Origin: Malania oleifera
Taxonomy: Eukaryota > Streptophyta > Magnoliopsida > Santalales > Ximeniaceae
Direction: 5' to 3'
NCBI RefSeq assembly: GCF_029873635.1
Contig: NC_080422.1
Span: forward strand, 4,134,001-4,198,000
DNA length: 64,000 nt
Under the pieces are notes generated by a model that was not told where the DNA came from, ran no database searches, and saw only the letters and a list, made by a program, of their open reading frames with translations. Positions 23,924 through 35,071 of this stretch are shown piece after piece. Each line of letters begins with the position of its first letter. Positions within the stretch are counted from its first letter, which is position 1. A program made the translations under genes and the position numbers.

Positions 23924-24876
23924 CTGTCTATATCAGCTGTCTGTATACTCTGAGTGTTATGGCATTTAGGAAAATATGGCATACTATAAATTCTATACAT
24001 ACTAATCTAATTCTATATATATCTGTTTGTGAAACTATCTGAATAAAAGCCATATATACACATATATCTGTCTGTATAATCTCTGTGAATATCTAACTAT
24101 ATCTGTATGTTCTATATGACTTCATATACTAGAAAAATTGTATAAAATTCTACATCAAATATTATCTACTCAGGCCACACATACTTTAAAAACACCTATT
24201 TTGTAGAAACTACATAATAACTGGTATACATGCATGTTTGTAAAATTTCTATTAATATATTCAAATCTCCTAACATAACATATTTCCCTTACCTAATTTC
24301 TGAAAAAGCCTCTACAGAACTCTGGCCCTATGTCCGCAGGGTTCTCCACTCAACACCCTGAAAACGACATCCCCAGAACAAAACATCAATATTTTCCTGC
24401 ATATAACATTTTCTATAACTACAGCGAAAACATATTCTGAATAAAAGACCTTACCTTGAATTTGGGATGAATTTTTAACTAACTCCACCAACGATCAGCT
24501 CCAGCAGACTTGCAGAGAACTTTGTCAGGAGCGTCGTGGTGGCCTCAGATCTTCAATCCGACGAGAAACGGACCTGGAATCAAAGAGAGAAGGAGAGGGA
24601 GGTGTTTTAGAGAGAGAGAAGAAGATTTACGCTAATTTTCTGTTAAAAAATCCTTTTTTTCACTATTTATAACCCCAGATTTGTCGATGAGTCCTTAAGG
24701 AATTTCGTCGATGAACTTCCTCCCTCGTCGACGAATTTCAGACTGCCCAAAACCTCTCTCAGTATTTTCTCATTGACGAAACTTGTCCTCGTCGACGAGC
24801 TCCTCTTATATCTTCATCGATGAATCCCCTGTGTTCGCTGACGAGAACCTTTCTAATTTTTCAGGTTATTACAGGT

Positions 24877-25020
24877 AGAGGTTGCCAAGTTAGCATTGTG
24901 GTTTAAAGGATCGTTCAAAGAGTTGGGTGTTCAACTAGGTGGAGTTCTTGTTGCCATAGTCAAGTTCAAGCGTGACTTGGACTTGGTTTACGTCTCCAAG
25001 TGTTAGAGGGGAGGCGGGTC
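24877..25020 (+). pseudogene. Copia A pol, RNase H end
   Basis: EVAKLALWFKGSFKELG matches the RNase H segment of Copia pol that normally follows the catalytic SSTEAEY region. It resumes Copia A where 13373 left off. Joining across the AGAGG repeat keeps a coherent RNase H frame, which supports AGAGG as the duplicated target. The frame is lost by about 25010. Confidence 0.75.
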
Positions 25021-25084
25021 CCAATCTATAGGCCCAGGTGGAACAGCGGTTATGCTTTCATATTTTCAAGATGGTGAATATTCG

Positions 25085-25097
25085 CCAAGGTGGAGAT
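25085..25097 (+). other. Copia A polypurine tract
   Basis: CCAAGGTGGAGAT directly precedes the 3' LTR start TGTTCGGG, the expected position of the plus-strand primer. Confidence 0.75.
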
Positions 25098-25581
25098 TGT
25101 TCGGGATGCTCATATTTAGAGCTGATCACATGTATTGGAGAAAGTTACGTGATGCGAGGGACAAAGGGATGTAAGCAAAGTGCAGCCACGGAGGGCAAAC
25201 TGTCAACGGTTTCAGGCAGTAGCTGCAAAGAGTTTTCTTCTGCTCCAAACTGTAGATGGTTTTCTTCGGCATAGATTACATAATTTGAATTTGGGAGCTG
25301 GTAGATTGGGCTTATCTAGAGGATTTTCCTCTGGGGGATAATTATAGATATAGTTTAGGTTTACTAGAATTCTTCTATAGGCGTTGGGTTCATACTTAAA
25401 TAATATTGTAACCCAAAGAATGTTTTGACATTGATCATAGTGAAACCGAGGTCGCTGCTCTTGTGGATGTAGGTTATTGCCGAACCACGTAAATCTTGTG
25501 CGTTCTAGTTGTGTTTTTTATTCTTCTTATTATTATTTGATTGCTTCTTGTGTATATTTCATCATTGAGTGATTGCATTAG
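25098..25581 (+). repeat. Copia A 3' LTR, part 1
   Basis: It matches the 5' LTR up to TGAGTGATTGCATTAG, where Gypsy 1 interrupts it. The last five bases ATTAG (25577-25581) are duplicated after Gypsy 1. Confidence 0.88.
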
Positions 25582-26194
25582 TGTAACGACCTGCTTAACT
25601 TACTACATAATTAATCAAGTTAAACACCCTGATACCATCACTAACAATTCAATAAAGTCAACCTGAAACCCATGGGTAACAAGGATACACCTGTCATACA
25701 CAACATAAATCTAAGCAGCAGTAAATATAAATTTCATTCACTAAACCATATAACGCATTATACCAGAGTACCTACATTCCACCATATACCATTTAAATAT
25801 ACAATTCCCAAAACATCAAAAGTTATATCTAGGGTCTTACATCAAAAACCTACTAACCCTAGCTTAAAAACTCACCCTTCTAGTGGGGTAGTAATACTGC
25901 TTCAACAGCAGACTCGGTCCGCCTATCTTTCTAGGTTTCCTGAAATGGTTTAAGCTGGGGTGAGACATCTTTTAGTAAAGGAAATAAACTAAATACAATT
26001 GTGCGACAACATGAATATTTACGTGCTATAATACACATATAGTACATATCATATACTTGGCAAGATGGTAAAATCATGACTGAATAAAACATATCATATA
26101 TATACTAATTCATACTGCATTTCACTGTTCACTAGTAATTCTGAAATTTATTCAGGATGAATAGTTAACTGATGTTATGTATTACCCCCCGTAA

Positions 26195-26223
26195 CGGGTT
26201 GTGCAGCCCGAAGGTAGGACCCG
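26195..26223 (-). other. Predicted structured RNA motif in the LTR (CGGGU/ACCCG family)
   Basis: On the transcribed strand, CGGGU pairs with ACCCG around a hairpin with loop UUCG closed by C-G. Between hairpin and outer stem is the constant GCACA. Related copies lie near 33413-33443, 36597-36627, 41525-41555, 48633-48663 and 50074-50104. The structure is inferred from base complementarity; the role is unknown. Confidence 0.55.
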
Positions 26224-27327
26224 ACAATGGTTGGCTAACCACTGCCGAGTCAAAAATGTCTATAAGTACGATGGGCCCGCCCCAGCCTGATCCGGACTGC
26301 CAGGTGGACGTCTACAACTTTACACTGAAAGCCACATCGACTATCCATCTCCCACCCCCTCTACTAGCAGGGGCAGTTATCACAAATCTGAACTGAACTT
26401 AACTATATAACTATAGTACCGTGCTCTTGATAACTGATTTGAACTATCATCCGGGTTCTGATAATATATAATAGATGATAATATACTGTTTGAACATAAA
26501 TAGATTGATAGCATTTTCGGATTTCTGTAATAATATAAATAATTACAGCCTTGTGCCGATAACATTCGTAACTACGATCTGACGCCGAAAACATGCATAA
26601 TCCATGGCCTTGCCCCGACTATCAATCACGGCCTTACACCGAACATAACATACATACTGGTATGAGTAAATGTATTATTATCATGTATTCTGAAATCATA
26701 ATGTACTGTATTATCTTATTAGTTCTAGAAATCCCTGAAACATGCTTTATTTATAAAATTAACTTAACATAATACAATATACATAAAATAATATTCATGC
26801 CATACAAACTGAGTAAAATTATGAATTCTGTTTTGAAATCATATTTTCTAACATTTCATATTAAAATATACATGCCTGTATAACAACAATATTTTCCCAA
26901 ATACACATTTCTACATATACTCATATATAACGCATGCTTTCCGAAAATTAATATGCTCATAAATAGTAATAATTTTAATAGAAAATGATTGTTTTAGTTT
27001 ATTCCCTTACCCGACTACTAAAAAAGCCCTTACAATGTCTAGCCCTACACCCGTAGGGTTTCCCGTTCAACACCTTGAAAATAATATTTTTCTGAACAAA
27101 ATTATAGTATTTCTTCGAGTACTACATTTCTTACAACTGTAAGAAAACCAAATATTGAATAAAAAATCTTACCTTATATTTGAGATGAAATTCAAGTTAA
27201 CCTCACAAACGATCTACTCCAGCAGACTTGAAGAGAACTTTCCTAGGAGTGTTGTGGTGGCCTCGGATCGTCGAATTGGCGAGAATCCAGCCCGAAATCT
27301 TAGAGAGAAGGGGGAAGGGACGAACAA

Positions 27328-27331
<4 letters not shown>

Positions 27332-27399
<68 letters not shown>

Positions 27400-27440
27400 G
27401 AGGAGGAGGAGGAGGAGGAGGAGGAGGAGGAGGAGGAGGA
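27332..27440. repeat. (GA)n(GGA)n tract just downstream of the Gypsy TATA
   Basis: About 32 GA units followed by about 15 GGA units. On the element's transcript this is a (CCU)n(CU)n tract beginning a few tens of bases after the TATA box. The partner LTR has only (GA)n at 34557-34603. Confidence 0.85.
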
Positions 27441-27478
27441 TTTCTACACGTGATTCTACTGAACATTCCGAGTTTAGG

Positions 27479-27640
27479 CTATTTATACACTGGGAGGTCA
27501 TGAAGGAAGTTCGTCGACGAATGCTTATTCCTCATCGATGAAATTCTGAACTGAAAATTTGCCTCTCGGTATCTTTTCTTCGATGAGACACGTGCCCCTG
27601 TCGATGATCCCAATAGCCACTTCGTTGACGAGGACTTGTT
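27479..27640 (-). promoter_or_regulatory. Gypsy 1 LTR promoter: TATA box and GTCGACGA array
   Basis: The minus strand reads TATAAATAG at 27487-27479. Upstream of it (27510-27640 on the plus strand) lie repeated variants of TTCGTCGACGAA, a palindrome centred on GTCGAC. The same arrangement occurs at 34647-34840, 42690-42975, 49660-49870 and 53680-53830. That these sites drive transcription is inferred from position only. Confidence 0.55.
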
Positions 27641-27712
27641 GTGACCCTCTATTTAATTTCCCTTTTCTCCTTCTTTATTATTTAATCCTTATAATTTCTT
27701 TAGGTCTCTACA

Positions 27713-27725
27713 TTTTCCTCTCCTT
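27713..27725 (-). other. Gypsy 1 polypurine tract
   Basis: The minus strand reads AAGGAGAGGAAAA directly before the 3' LTR. Confidence 0.85.
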
Positions 27726-27979
27726 ATAAAAATTTCGTCCTCGAAATTTACTATCCCCTTATGATTCATCATCCCCTAAAGAAAACAGTCTACTTATTTT
27801 ATTACTTACCTTCACTTATGGTAGAAGAATACTGTGGTTACATTCAGAGTTCTGGAAAATTACATACATAAAATAAAATTTTCCCCAAAATGAAAATATT
27901 ACTTACTAACTAAACTAATACATACACTGACTAACGTGTAAAAGAAATATTGTATAACTACTTACACTTTACCTGGTTA

Positions 27980-30900
27980 TATTTGAACCCCATGGAATAA
28001 CTGCAGGTATTTTTGTCTTATCCATTCCTCGAATTCTTAAGAAGCTTCTTCTATTGCATGATTCATCCATAGGGCTTTTACTAGAGAAATCTTCTTATTA
28101 CATAATTTCTGCTCTTTTCTGTCCAGAATCTGTACTGATACCTCTTCATAGACTAGCGAATCACTGAGTTCTAATTCACTATAACTGATTATGTGAAAAG
28201 GGTCTGAGATGTATTTCCTCAATATAGAAATGTGGAATACGTCATGTATCGTGGACAATACAGATGGTAAAGCTAACCTGTAGGCAACCGGCCCCACTTT
28301 TTCTAGAATCTCAAACGTGCCAATAAACCTAGGGCTAAGTTTACCTTTTCTTCCAAATCTTATAACTCCTTTTAACAGAGCTATTTTCAAAAATACATGA
28401 TCATCAATATCAAATTCCAATTTCCAGCAACGATTATCGGCATAATTCTTCTATCGACTTTGAGCTACACTAATTCTATCTCTGATGAGCCGAACCTTAT
28501 CATACGATTGTTGTACTAATTCAAGTCCCACCACTCACTGCTCACCCATCTCGTTCCAATATAAAGGAGAATGACATCTCCTCTCATAAAGTGCCTCAAA
28601 CGCTATCATACCAATGCTGGCTTGATAATTGTTATTGTACGCAAACTCCACCAGCGGTATAAACTGTATCCAACTACCCCCAAAGTCCAGTATGCATGCT
28701 CGAAGCATATCTTCTAATATCTGAGTCATCCTCTCAGTATGCTCGTCTGAATAAGGGTGGAATGTCGTGCTAAAAGATAACTAAGACCCTAGAGCCTCCT
28801 ACAAGCTCCTCCAAAATCGTGACGTGAAACGTGGGTCTCGATCTGACACTATAGACATTGGCACTCCGTGAGAACAGACTATCTCCTGAATATAAATCTT
28901 TTCCAATCGATTAAGGGAGTAGTTGATCTTGATGGGAAGGAAATGGGCGGTCTTAGTCAAACGATCTACAATTATCCAAATTGCATTTTGACCATGCAAT
29001 GCCGACTGTAGCCCTAAAACAAAATCCATAGATATATGATCCCATTTCTACTCTGGGATAAAAAGTGGCTGCAATTGACCTGCTGGCCTTTGGTGCTCAG
29101 TCTTTACCTGCTAACACGTCAAACACTGTGCCACATATTCGGCAATCTCCTTCTTCGTACCACTCCACCAATAAGACTCTTGCAGATCCTTATATATTTT
29201 CGTACTGTTAGGATGAACTGTGTATAAAATCTGTGAGCTTCTTCTAAAAATGGTCTTTCTGATATCAACATCAGCAGGAACACATAATCGAGAATGGAAT
29301 TGTAGAGCTCCGTCATCTTTAATAAAAAATTCCTCTCCCTGACCACTCTATACTCTGACCAATACCTTTGCGAATTTTGGATCTTCTTTCTGAGCAGTTT
29401 TAATCTTTTCCTGTAGGGTAGGCTGCACCACTAAACTGGAAATACATGCCTGAGGATCACTCTCAACTAACTTTATGTTGAGTCTCTCCAAATCCATCAT
29501 AATCGGATACTGAATTTCCATAGCTGCCAACGCTGGTCCCACCGACTTTCTACTTAGTGCATCAGTTACCACGTTTGCTTTTCCTAGGTGGTAACTGATA
29601 GTACAATCAAAATATTTAATAAACTCCAACCACCTTCTCTGTCTCATGTTCAATTCCTTTTGAGTGAAAAAGTACTTTAGACTCTTATGGTCAGAGAAGA
29701 TTTCGCATCGCGCGCCATACAGGTAATGCCTCCAAATCTTCAGTGCATGTACTACTGCAGCCAATTCAAGATCATAGGTAGGGTAGTTCTTTTCATACTC
29801 TTTTAACTGCCTGAAAGCATACGCTACCACTCTGCCATGCTAAATCAATATACAGCCAAGTCCCTTTAGGGATGCATCGCTGTAAATAATATAACCCTGA
29901 CCCCTCTGACGGGATGATCAACATTGGTGCCGTAATAAGCCTTTGCTTCAGTTCTTGAAAGCTTTGCTCACAGCTGTCGTCCCATTCAAACCTGACGTTC
30001 TTCCTAGTCAGTCGCTTTAGAGGTCCTAATAACGCTGAGAATCCCTCAACAAAATGACGATAATAACCAGCCAGCCCCAAGAAACTCCTGATCTCCTAGA
30101 AGTTCCTCGTTCTAGCCCAATTCACTAGCGCATCAATTTTATTAGGATCCACAGAAATTTCATCCCCTGAGATAACATGCCCCAAAAACACAACCTTCTC
30201 GAGTCAAAATTCACATCTTCTGAACTTAGCGTATAACTTCTTTTCCCTGAATGTTTGTAAAACCTGCCTCAAATGCGTCTTATGCTCCTCATAGCTCCTC
30301 GAATAGACCTGTACATCATCAATAAAAATAATAACAAACTGATCTAAATATTGGTGGAAGATCATATTCATTAAATCCATGAATATTGCAGGAACATTCG
30401 TCAGACTAAAAGGCATAACAAGAAATTCATAATGCCCATACTTAGTCCAAAAGACCATTTTCGATACATCTTCTGCCCTTATCTTTACTTGATGATAGCC
30501 TGATCTGAGGTTATTTTAGAATACACCCGTGTACCTTGAAGCTGGTCAAATAAATCATCTATAGGGGTAGAGCATACTTGTTCTTGATTGTCCCCTTATT
30601 AATTTCCCTATAATCTATACACATCCTTATGAACCCATCTTTCTTCTTCACAAATAATACTAGAGCTCTCCACGGAGATACACTAAGCCGTATAAATCCC
30701 TTATCAAGAAAATCCTACAACTAATCTTTTAGTTCTACCAACTCTGTTGGCTCCATTCAATAAGGTGCTTTAGAGATCGGCATTGTACTTGGAAGCGGAT
30801 CAATAGGAAAATCTACCTCACGATTAGGTGGCAAGCCTGGTAGTTCATCTGGAAAAACATTTGTAAACTCTTTTACTACTGGCGTACTAGTGAGTTTCAA

Positions 30901-31439
30901 TTCATTCCCTGACATTTCCTTCACAAAGGCCACAAATCCCCAACAACCACTCAAGAGCGGTCTCCTCGCCTGAATAACTGAAATTAACTGATATGGGGAT
31001 TGCACTCGCGACCCCATAAACCTGAATTCTGGTTTTCCTGGAGGTCTGAATATCACTTCTCTTAAATGACAATCTATATTGGAAAAATTAGTTGTTAGCC
31101 AATCTATGCCAAATATAACATCAAACCCGTGCATTTCAAGTACTATCAAATCAGCAGACAAAATTTTCCCTTGGATATCAACTAGACAACCTCAAAGCAC
31201 CCTACTACACCTCACTGCTGACTCGGTCGGTGTAGTTACCAACAGTTCAGTGTCTAATAACTGTGTTTCTGCCCTACATAGTCTAATGCACTCCACAGAC
31301 ACAAACGAGTGTGTGGCTCCTAAGTCAAATAATGCAATAACTTTAAAGGAAAACATGCTAACCATACCTTTTACCACGTCGCCGGCTGTCTCAGCATCAC
31401 CCGACATCAAATAAAAAACCCTAATTAGAGCCATATTCC
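27980..31439 (-). pseudogene. Gypsy 1 pol: protease, RT, RNase H, integrase, chromodomain-like tail
   Basis: The protease shows ALFDLGATHSFVS: the active-site DSG has become DLG (codons at 31318-31326). RT (about 30760-30200) keeps FIDD (about 30315-30326) but reads FIDDVQVYS, and stops break the palm region. RNase H (29830-29348) is in one long frame with [18 protein letters not shown] and [12 protein letters not shown], so its second catalytic Asp is kept. Integrase has [16 protein letters not shown] and VSDRDPRF, then an ERMTQILEDMLRAC stretch. The C-terminus (28420-28037) is the GKLSPRFIGTFEILEKVG domain followed by a chromodomain-like NKKISLVKALWMNHAIEEAS, where a stop replaces the usual Trp. 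Confidence 0.88.
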
Positions 31440-32460
31440 TCTGTTGGCCTCCACGAGACGCTTGATAGTCACCCTGAGTAGGTCTAGGAGCGGGAGCAGC
31501 ACCAATATGAGCCTGACAATCTCTCATAGTGTGTCCTGGCCCCCCCACAGCGGTAGCAAATACCTCGCCTGACATGACACTCACCCGGGTGTCTCTTACC
31601 ACAAGTCGAACAAGCTGAAAAAGGCTGCATACCTTGAAACCCACGACTCCCTTACTCTTGCCTTCGGTATCTGTAGTAGCTACCTCTCTTCCACAAATCT
31701 CGACTGGACCCCTGCTGGGAACCAAACGACATGGATCTCTTCCTCTGTCTCTACTGCTCATCCTCTAATCGCTTTCCAACTTCCACTCTAGTTACCCTGT
31801 CTACCAGCTCAGCAAAATCTTACAATTTCAATATCAAAACTTGCTTATATAATTCTCTCCTCGGACCTCTTTCAAATTATCGTACCTTCTTCGTCTCATC
31901 TGAAATAATGTACGGGCGAAGCGAGATAACTCAATGAACCTTGTTGCGTATTGCTGCACTATCTGTTGTCCCTGTTTCAGGTTCAGGAACTCCACTATCT
32001 TGACTTCTCTGGACAAGGCTAGAAAATATCTATCGAAAAATATCTCCTTAAATCGCTCCCATGTCAACTCTATAGGCACTGTCCTCTACTGCTCCAGAAG
32101 TTTCACTGCCGTCCACCATCTTTTGGCCTCTCAAATCAGTTTATATGTAGCGAGTAGCACCCTCTGCTCCTCAATACACTGCAGCACTGCAAATACTTTT
32201 TCAATCTCCTGCACTCAGTTTTCAGTGACTGCAGAATCAGTTTCTCCTAAAAAAGCTAGAGGATTCATCTTAATGAACTTCTCAATCGAACTATCGTGAC
32301 CTGCAGACGGACCTCCCTACTCTCTAGAGCTCCTTGCAATTTCAGTCATGACTTGCTGAGCTACGCTGTGCAGTACTGCATCTGAATCACCACTCGTAAC
32401 GCTTGAGGGCCCAGCACCCTCATTACCGCTGGCATGTGCGCTACTACCTCCAGGGTCCAT
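31440..32460 (-). pseudogene. Gypsy 1 gag
   Basis: It starts MDPGG at 32460 on the minus strand, 317 bp after the 5' LTR. The Retrotrans_gag core is clear: WERFKEIFFDRYFLALSR, then LNLKQGQQIVQQYATRFIEL (32079-31900). The CCHC knuckle region near 31500-31570 (CYRCGGPGHTMRDC across a frameshift) follows. Several frameshifts and stops make it non-functional. Confidence 0.85.
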
Positions 32461-32761
32461 CCTGAAAAGACAATAAATTTAACTTAAGACCCTATCACCA
32501 CAACATATTATCTAACTAGTATATTATATCCTTAACTAATTCATCATTATTTATTTTAATTCAAGGTTCAATCCTGCAACCTAGATACCCAACTCGACAA
32601 TAGTTTACCATGGCTTTCCTGAAATCGTCACCCCAAGAAAGACGCACAAACCATCACGGAAGTGCTACATCTAGACTACAAAATTAGACCTCAAATTCCG
32701 TTATCCTATACTTTGGTATTGTTACTACTGCATTCTAGAGTTTACAGAACCTAACATCCTA

Positions 32762-32774
32762 GGCTCTAATACCA
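32762..32774 (-). other. Gypsy 1 primer binding site
   Basis: The minus strand reads TGGTATTAGAGCC three bases from the 5' LTR end. It is complementary to initiator tRNA-Met with one mismatch. Confidence 0.85.
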
Positions 32775-32777
32775 AAC

Positions 32778-34552
32778 TGTAACGACCTACTCAACTTACT
32801 ATATAATTAATTATGTTAAACACCCTGATAGCATCACTAACAATTCAATAAAGTCAACCTGAAACCCATGGCCAATGGGGATACACCTGTCATACACAGC
32901 GGAAACCTAAGCAGCAGTAAATATAAATTTCATTCACCAAACCATATAACACATTATACCAGAGTACCTACATTCCACCATATACTATTTAAATATACAA
33001 TTTCCAAAACATCAAAAGTTATATCTAGGGTCTTACATCAAAAACCTACTGACCCTAGTTCAAAAACTCACCCTCCTAATGGGGTAGTAATACTGCCTCA
33101 ACGGCGAGCTCGGTCCGCCTATCTTTCTGGGTTCCCTAAAATGGTTTAAGTTGGGGTGAGACACCTCTCAGTAAGGGAAATAAACTAAATACAGCAGTGT
33201 GGTAACATGAATATTTACGTGCTATAATAAACATACAGTACGTATCATATGCTTGGCAAGCTGGTAAAATCATAACTGAATAAAACATATCATATCATAA
33301 ATATACTAATTCATACTGCATTTCACTGTTTATAAAATCATCCGATATACTAGTAATTCTAAAATTTACCCAAGATGAATAGCTAGCTGATCTCATGTAT
33401 TACCCCTCATGACGGGTTGTGCACCCCGAAGGCGGAACTCGACAATAGCTGGTCGACCACTACTGAGTCAAAAATATCTGTAAGTACGATGGGCACACCA
33501 CACCCTGGTCTGGACTGCCAAGTGGATGTCTACAACTCTACACTGAAAGTCACATCGACTATCCATCTCCCACCCCCTCTACTAGCAGGGGCAGTTAGCA
33601 CAAATCTGAACTGAACTGAACTGAACTATATAGTTACGGTACCGTGCTCCTGATAACTGATCTGAACTATCATTCGGGTTCTGATAATATATAATACATG
33701 ATAATATACTGTTTGAACATAAATAGTTTGATATAGCATTTTTTGATTTCTGTAATAACATAAATAATTACGGCATTGCGCCGATTACATTCATAAATGC
33801 TGTCTTATGCCAAAAACATGCATAATCCACGGCTTTGCGCTAGCTATCAATTACGGCCTTACGCCAAACATAACATACATACTGATATAAGTAAATGTAT
33901 TATTATCGTGTATTCTGAAATCATAATATCCTGCATTATCCTGTTATTTCTAGAAATCACTAAAGCATGCTTTATTTGTAAAATTAACTTAACATAATAC
34001 AATATGCGTAAAATAATATTCATGCCACACAAATTGAGTAAAATTATGAATTCTGTTCTGAAATCATATTTCCTGACATTTCATATTAAAATATACATTC
34101 CTATATAATAGCAGTATTATCCCAAATACACATTTCTACAAATATACTCATATATAATGCATGCTTTCTGAAAATTAATCTGCTAATAAATAGTAATAAT
34201 TTTAATGAAAAATGACTGATTTAGTTTATTCCCTTACCTGACTACAGAAAAAGCCCCTACAGTGTCTAGCCCTACACTCGTAGGGTTTCCCATTCAACAC
34301 CCTGAAAATAATATTTTCTTGAACAAAATTTCAGTATTTTTTCAAGTACTACATTTCTTATAAATGTAAGAAAGCCAAATATTGAATAAAAAGTCTTACC
34401 TTGAATTTGAGATGAAATTCAAGTCAGCCCCACAAACAATCCACTCCATCAGACTTAAAGAGAACTTTCCCAGGAGTGTCATGGTGGCCTCGGGTTGTAG
34501 AACCGACGAGAATACGGCTCGAAATCTTAGAGAGAAGGGGGAAGGGAAGAAC

Positions 34553-34606
<54 letters not shown>

Positions 34607-34916
34607 GGTTTTTGTGCGTGATTTTATTGAAAATTTCGAGTTTAGGCTATTTATACATTGACCTTCGTCGACGAGACACGTCACTTCGTCGACAAGGTCG
34701 TGAAGGAAGTTCGTCGACGAATGCTTACTCCTTGTCGACAAAATTTAGAATTGAAAAATAGCCTCTCGGTATCTTTTCGTCGACGAGACTCATGTCCTCG
34801 TTGATGATCCCAATAGCCTTTGTGTTTGTCGATGAGGACCTGCTATGACCCCTTTTTTAATTTCCCTTTTCTCCCTCTTTATTATTTAATCCTTATAATT
34901 TCTTCGGGCCTCTACA
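32778..34916 (-). repeat. Gypsy 1 5' LTR
   Basis: TGTAACGACCTAC to GGCCTCTACA, 2139 bp. It is collinear with 25582-27712. TATA on the minus strand lies at 34655-34647, the (GA)n tract at 34557-34603 and the GTCGACGA array at 34664-34840. Confidence 0.93.
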
Positions 34917-34991
34917 ATTAGTGGTTGTTGATTGTTTCGTATTTGATTTTGTGCTTTCGCTGTGCATGTTCAAGTTGAACGAACATCAACA
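34917..34991 (+). repeat. Copia A 3' LTR, part 2
   Basis: It opens with the duplicated ATTAG and continues TGGTTGTTGATTGTTTCG to GAACATCAACA, matching 10501-10572 of the 5' LTR. ATATG follows. Confidence 0.88.
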
Positions 34992-35071
34992 ATATGAATT
35001 ATATAAATTAAAGATTAATAAAAAATAAAATTTGTACTTGCTTTCGCTGGTCCTCTTAAAAAGAGGGTAAT
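34992..35071. other. Host spacer between Copia A and Copia C
   Basis: 80 bp of AT-rich sequence. It begins with the Copia A target duplication ATATG and ends with GTAAT, the Copia C duplication. I see no gene. Confidence 0.7.

Larger units (their letters stand above)
20634..24873 (-). mobile_element. Gypsy LTR (7609-type) with nested insertions
   Basis: It starts TGTAATGACCTC (20634) and ends GTTATTACA (24873). The outer LTR (20634-21656 and 23924-24873) aligns with the LTR at 7609-9929. Shared blocks include TTTTGATACCCC, CTACGCAGCGGAAA, CCAAAATAACCATAAC and the GTCGACGA stretch near the end. Inside are a LINE 3' end and a second LTR. The flanks differ (ATGTC left, GGTAG right), so this is not a clean solo insertion. 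Deletion or recombination has joined it to Copia B on the left and to nearly the Copia A resumption point on the right. Confidence 0.72.
25582..27712 (-). repeat. Gypsy 1 3' LTR
   Basis: TGTAACGACCTGC to GGTCTCTACA. Order along the plus strand: structured GGGTTGTGC block (26195-26223), hairpin array of CGGCCTTG-GCCG type (about 26545-26650), (GA)n(GGA)n tract, minus-strand TATA and a GTCGACGA array. It adjoins the polypurine tract at its right end. Confidence 0.93.
25582..34916 (-). mobile_element. Full-length Ty3/Gypsy element 1 (chromovirus, Tekay/Del-like), TSD ATTAG
   Basis: A 9335-bp element with LTRs of 2131 and 2139 bp, each TGTAACGACCT...TCTACA. It is flanked by exact ATTAG (25577-25581, 34917-34921). 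Minus-strand order: 5' LTR, PBS, gag, protease, RT, RNase H, integrase, chromodomain-like tail, polypurine tract, 3' LTR. The protein order and the C-terminal DRKEQKL-NK--LVKALW-NH motif fit the Tekay/Del lineage of chromoviruses. The two LTRs differ at about 15 of the first 140 positions by eye, so this is not a recent insertion. It is coding-defective. Confidence 0.93.
9992..34991 (+). mobile_element. Ty1/Copia retrotransposon A (25 kb including nested insertions), TSD ATATG
   Basis: A 5' LTR (9992-10572) starts TGTTGGGGATG and ends GTCAACA. A matching 3' LTR starts TGTTCGGGATG at 25098 and ends ATCAACA at 34991. Exact 5-bp duplications ATATG flank the two ends (9987-9991, 34992-34996), which shows that everything between is one insertion plus later events. 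Its own sequence is about 4.2 kb: 9992-13373, 24877-25581 and 34922-34991. The pol gene is interrupted by Copia B and a Gypsy cluster, the 3' LTR by Gypsy 1. The frames are heavily mutated and non-functional. Confidence 0.9.

Noticed and set aside
27155..27541. Open frames of 87-128 codons on both strands across (GA)n/(GGA)n (Arg-Glu, Leu-Ser, Pro or Gly runs)
   Set aside because: They exist only because dinucleotide and trinucleotide repeats lack stops. The region is an LTR promoter.
25582..34916. Endogenous pararetrovirus (caulimovirus-type) as an explanation of the RT/protease genes
   Set aside because: True LTRs, a 5-bp TSD, PBS, PPT and an integrase with chromodomain-like tail define a Ty3/Gypsy retrotransposon. 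No movement or coat-protein genes are present.
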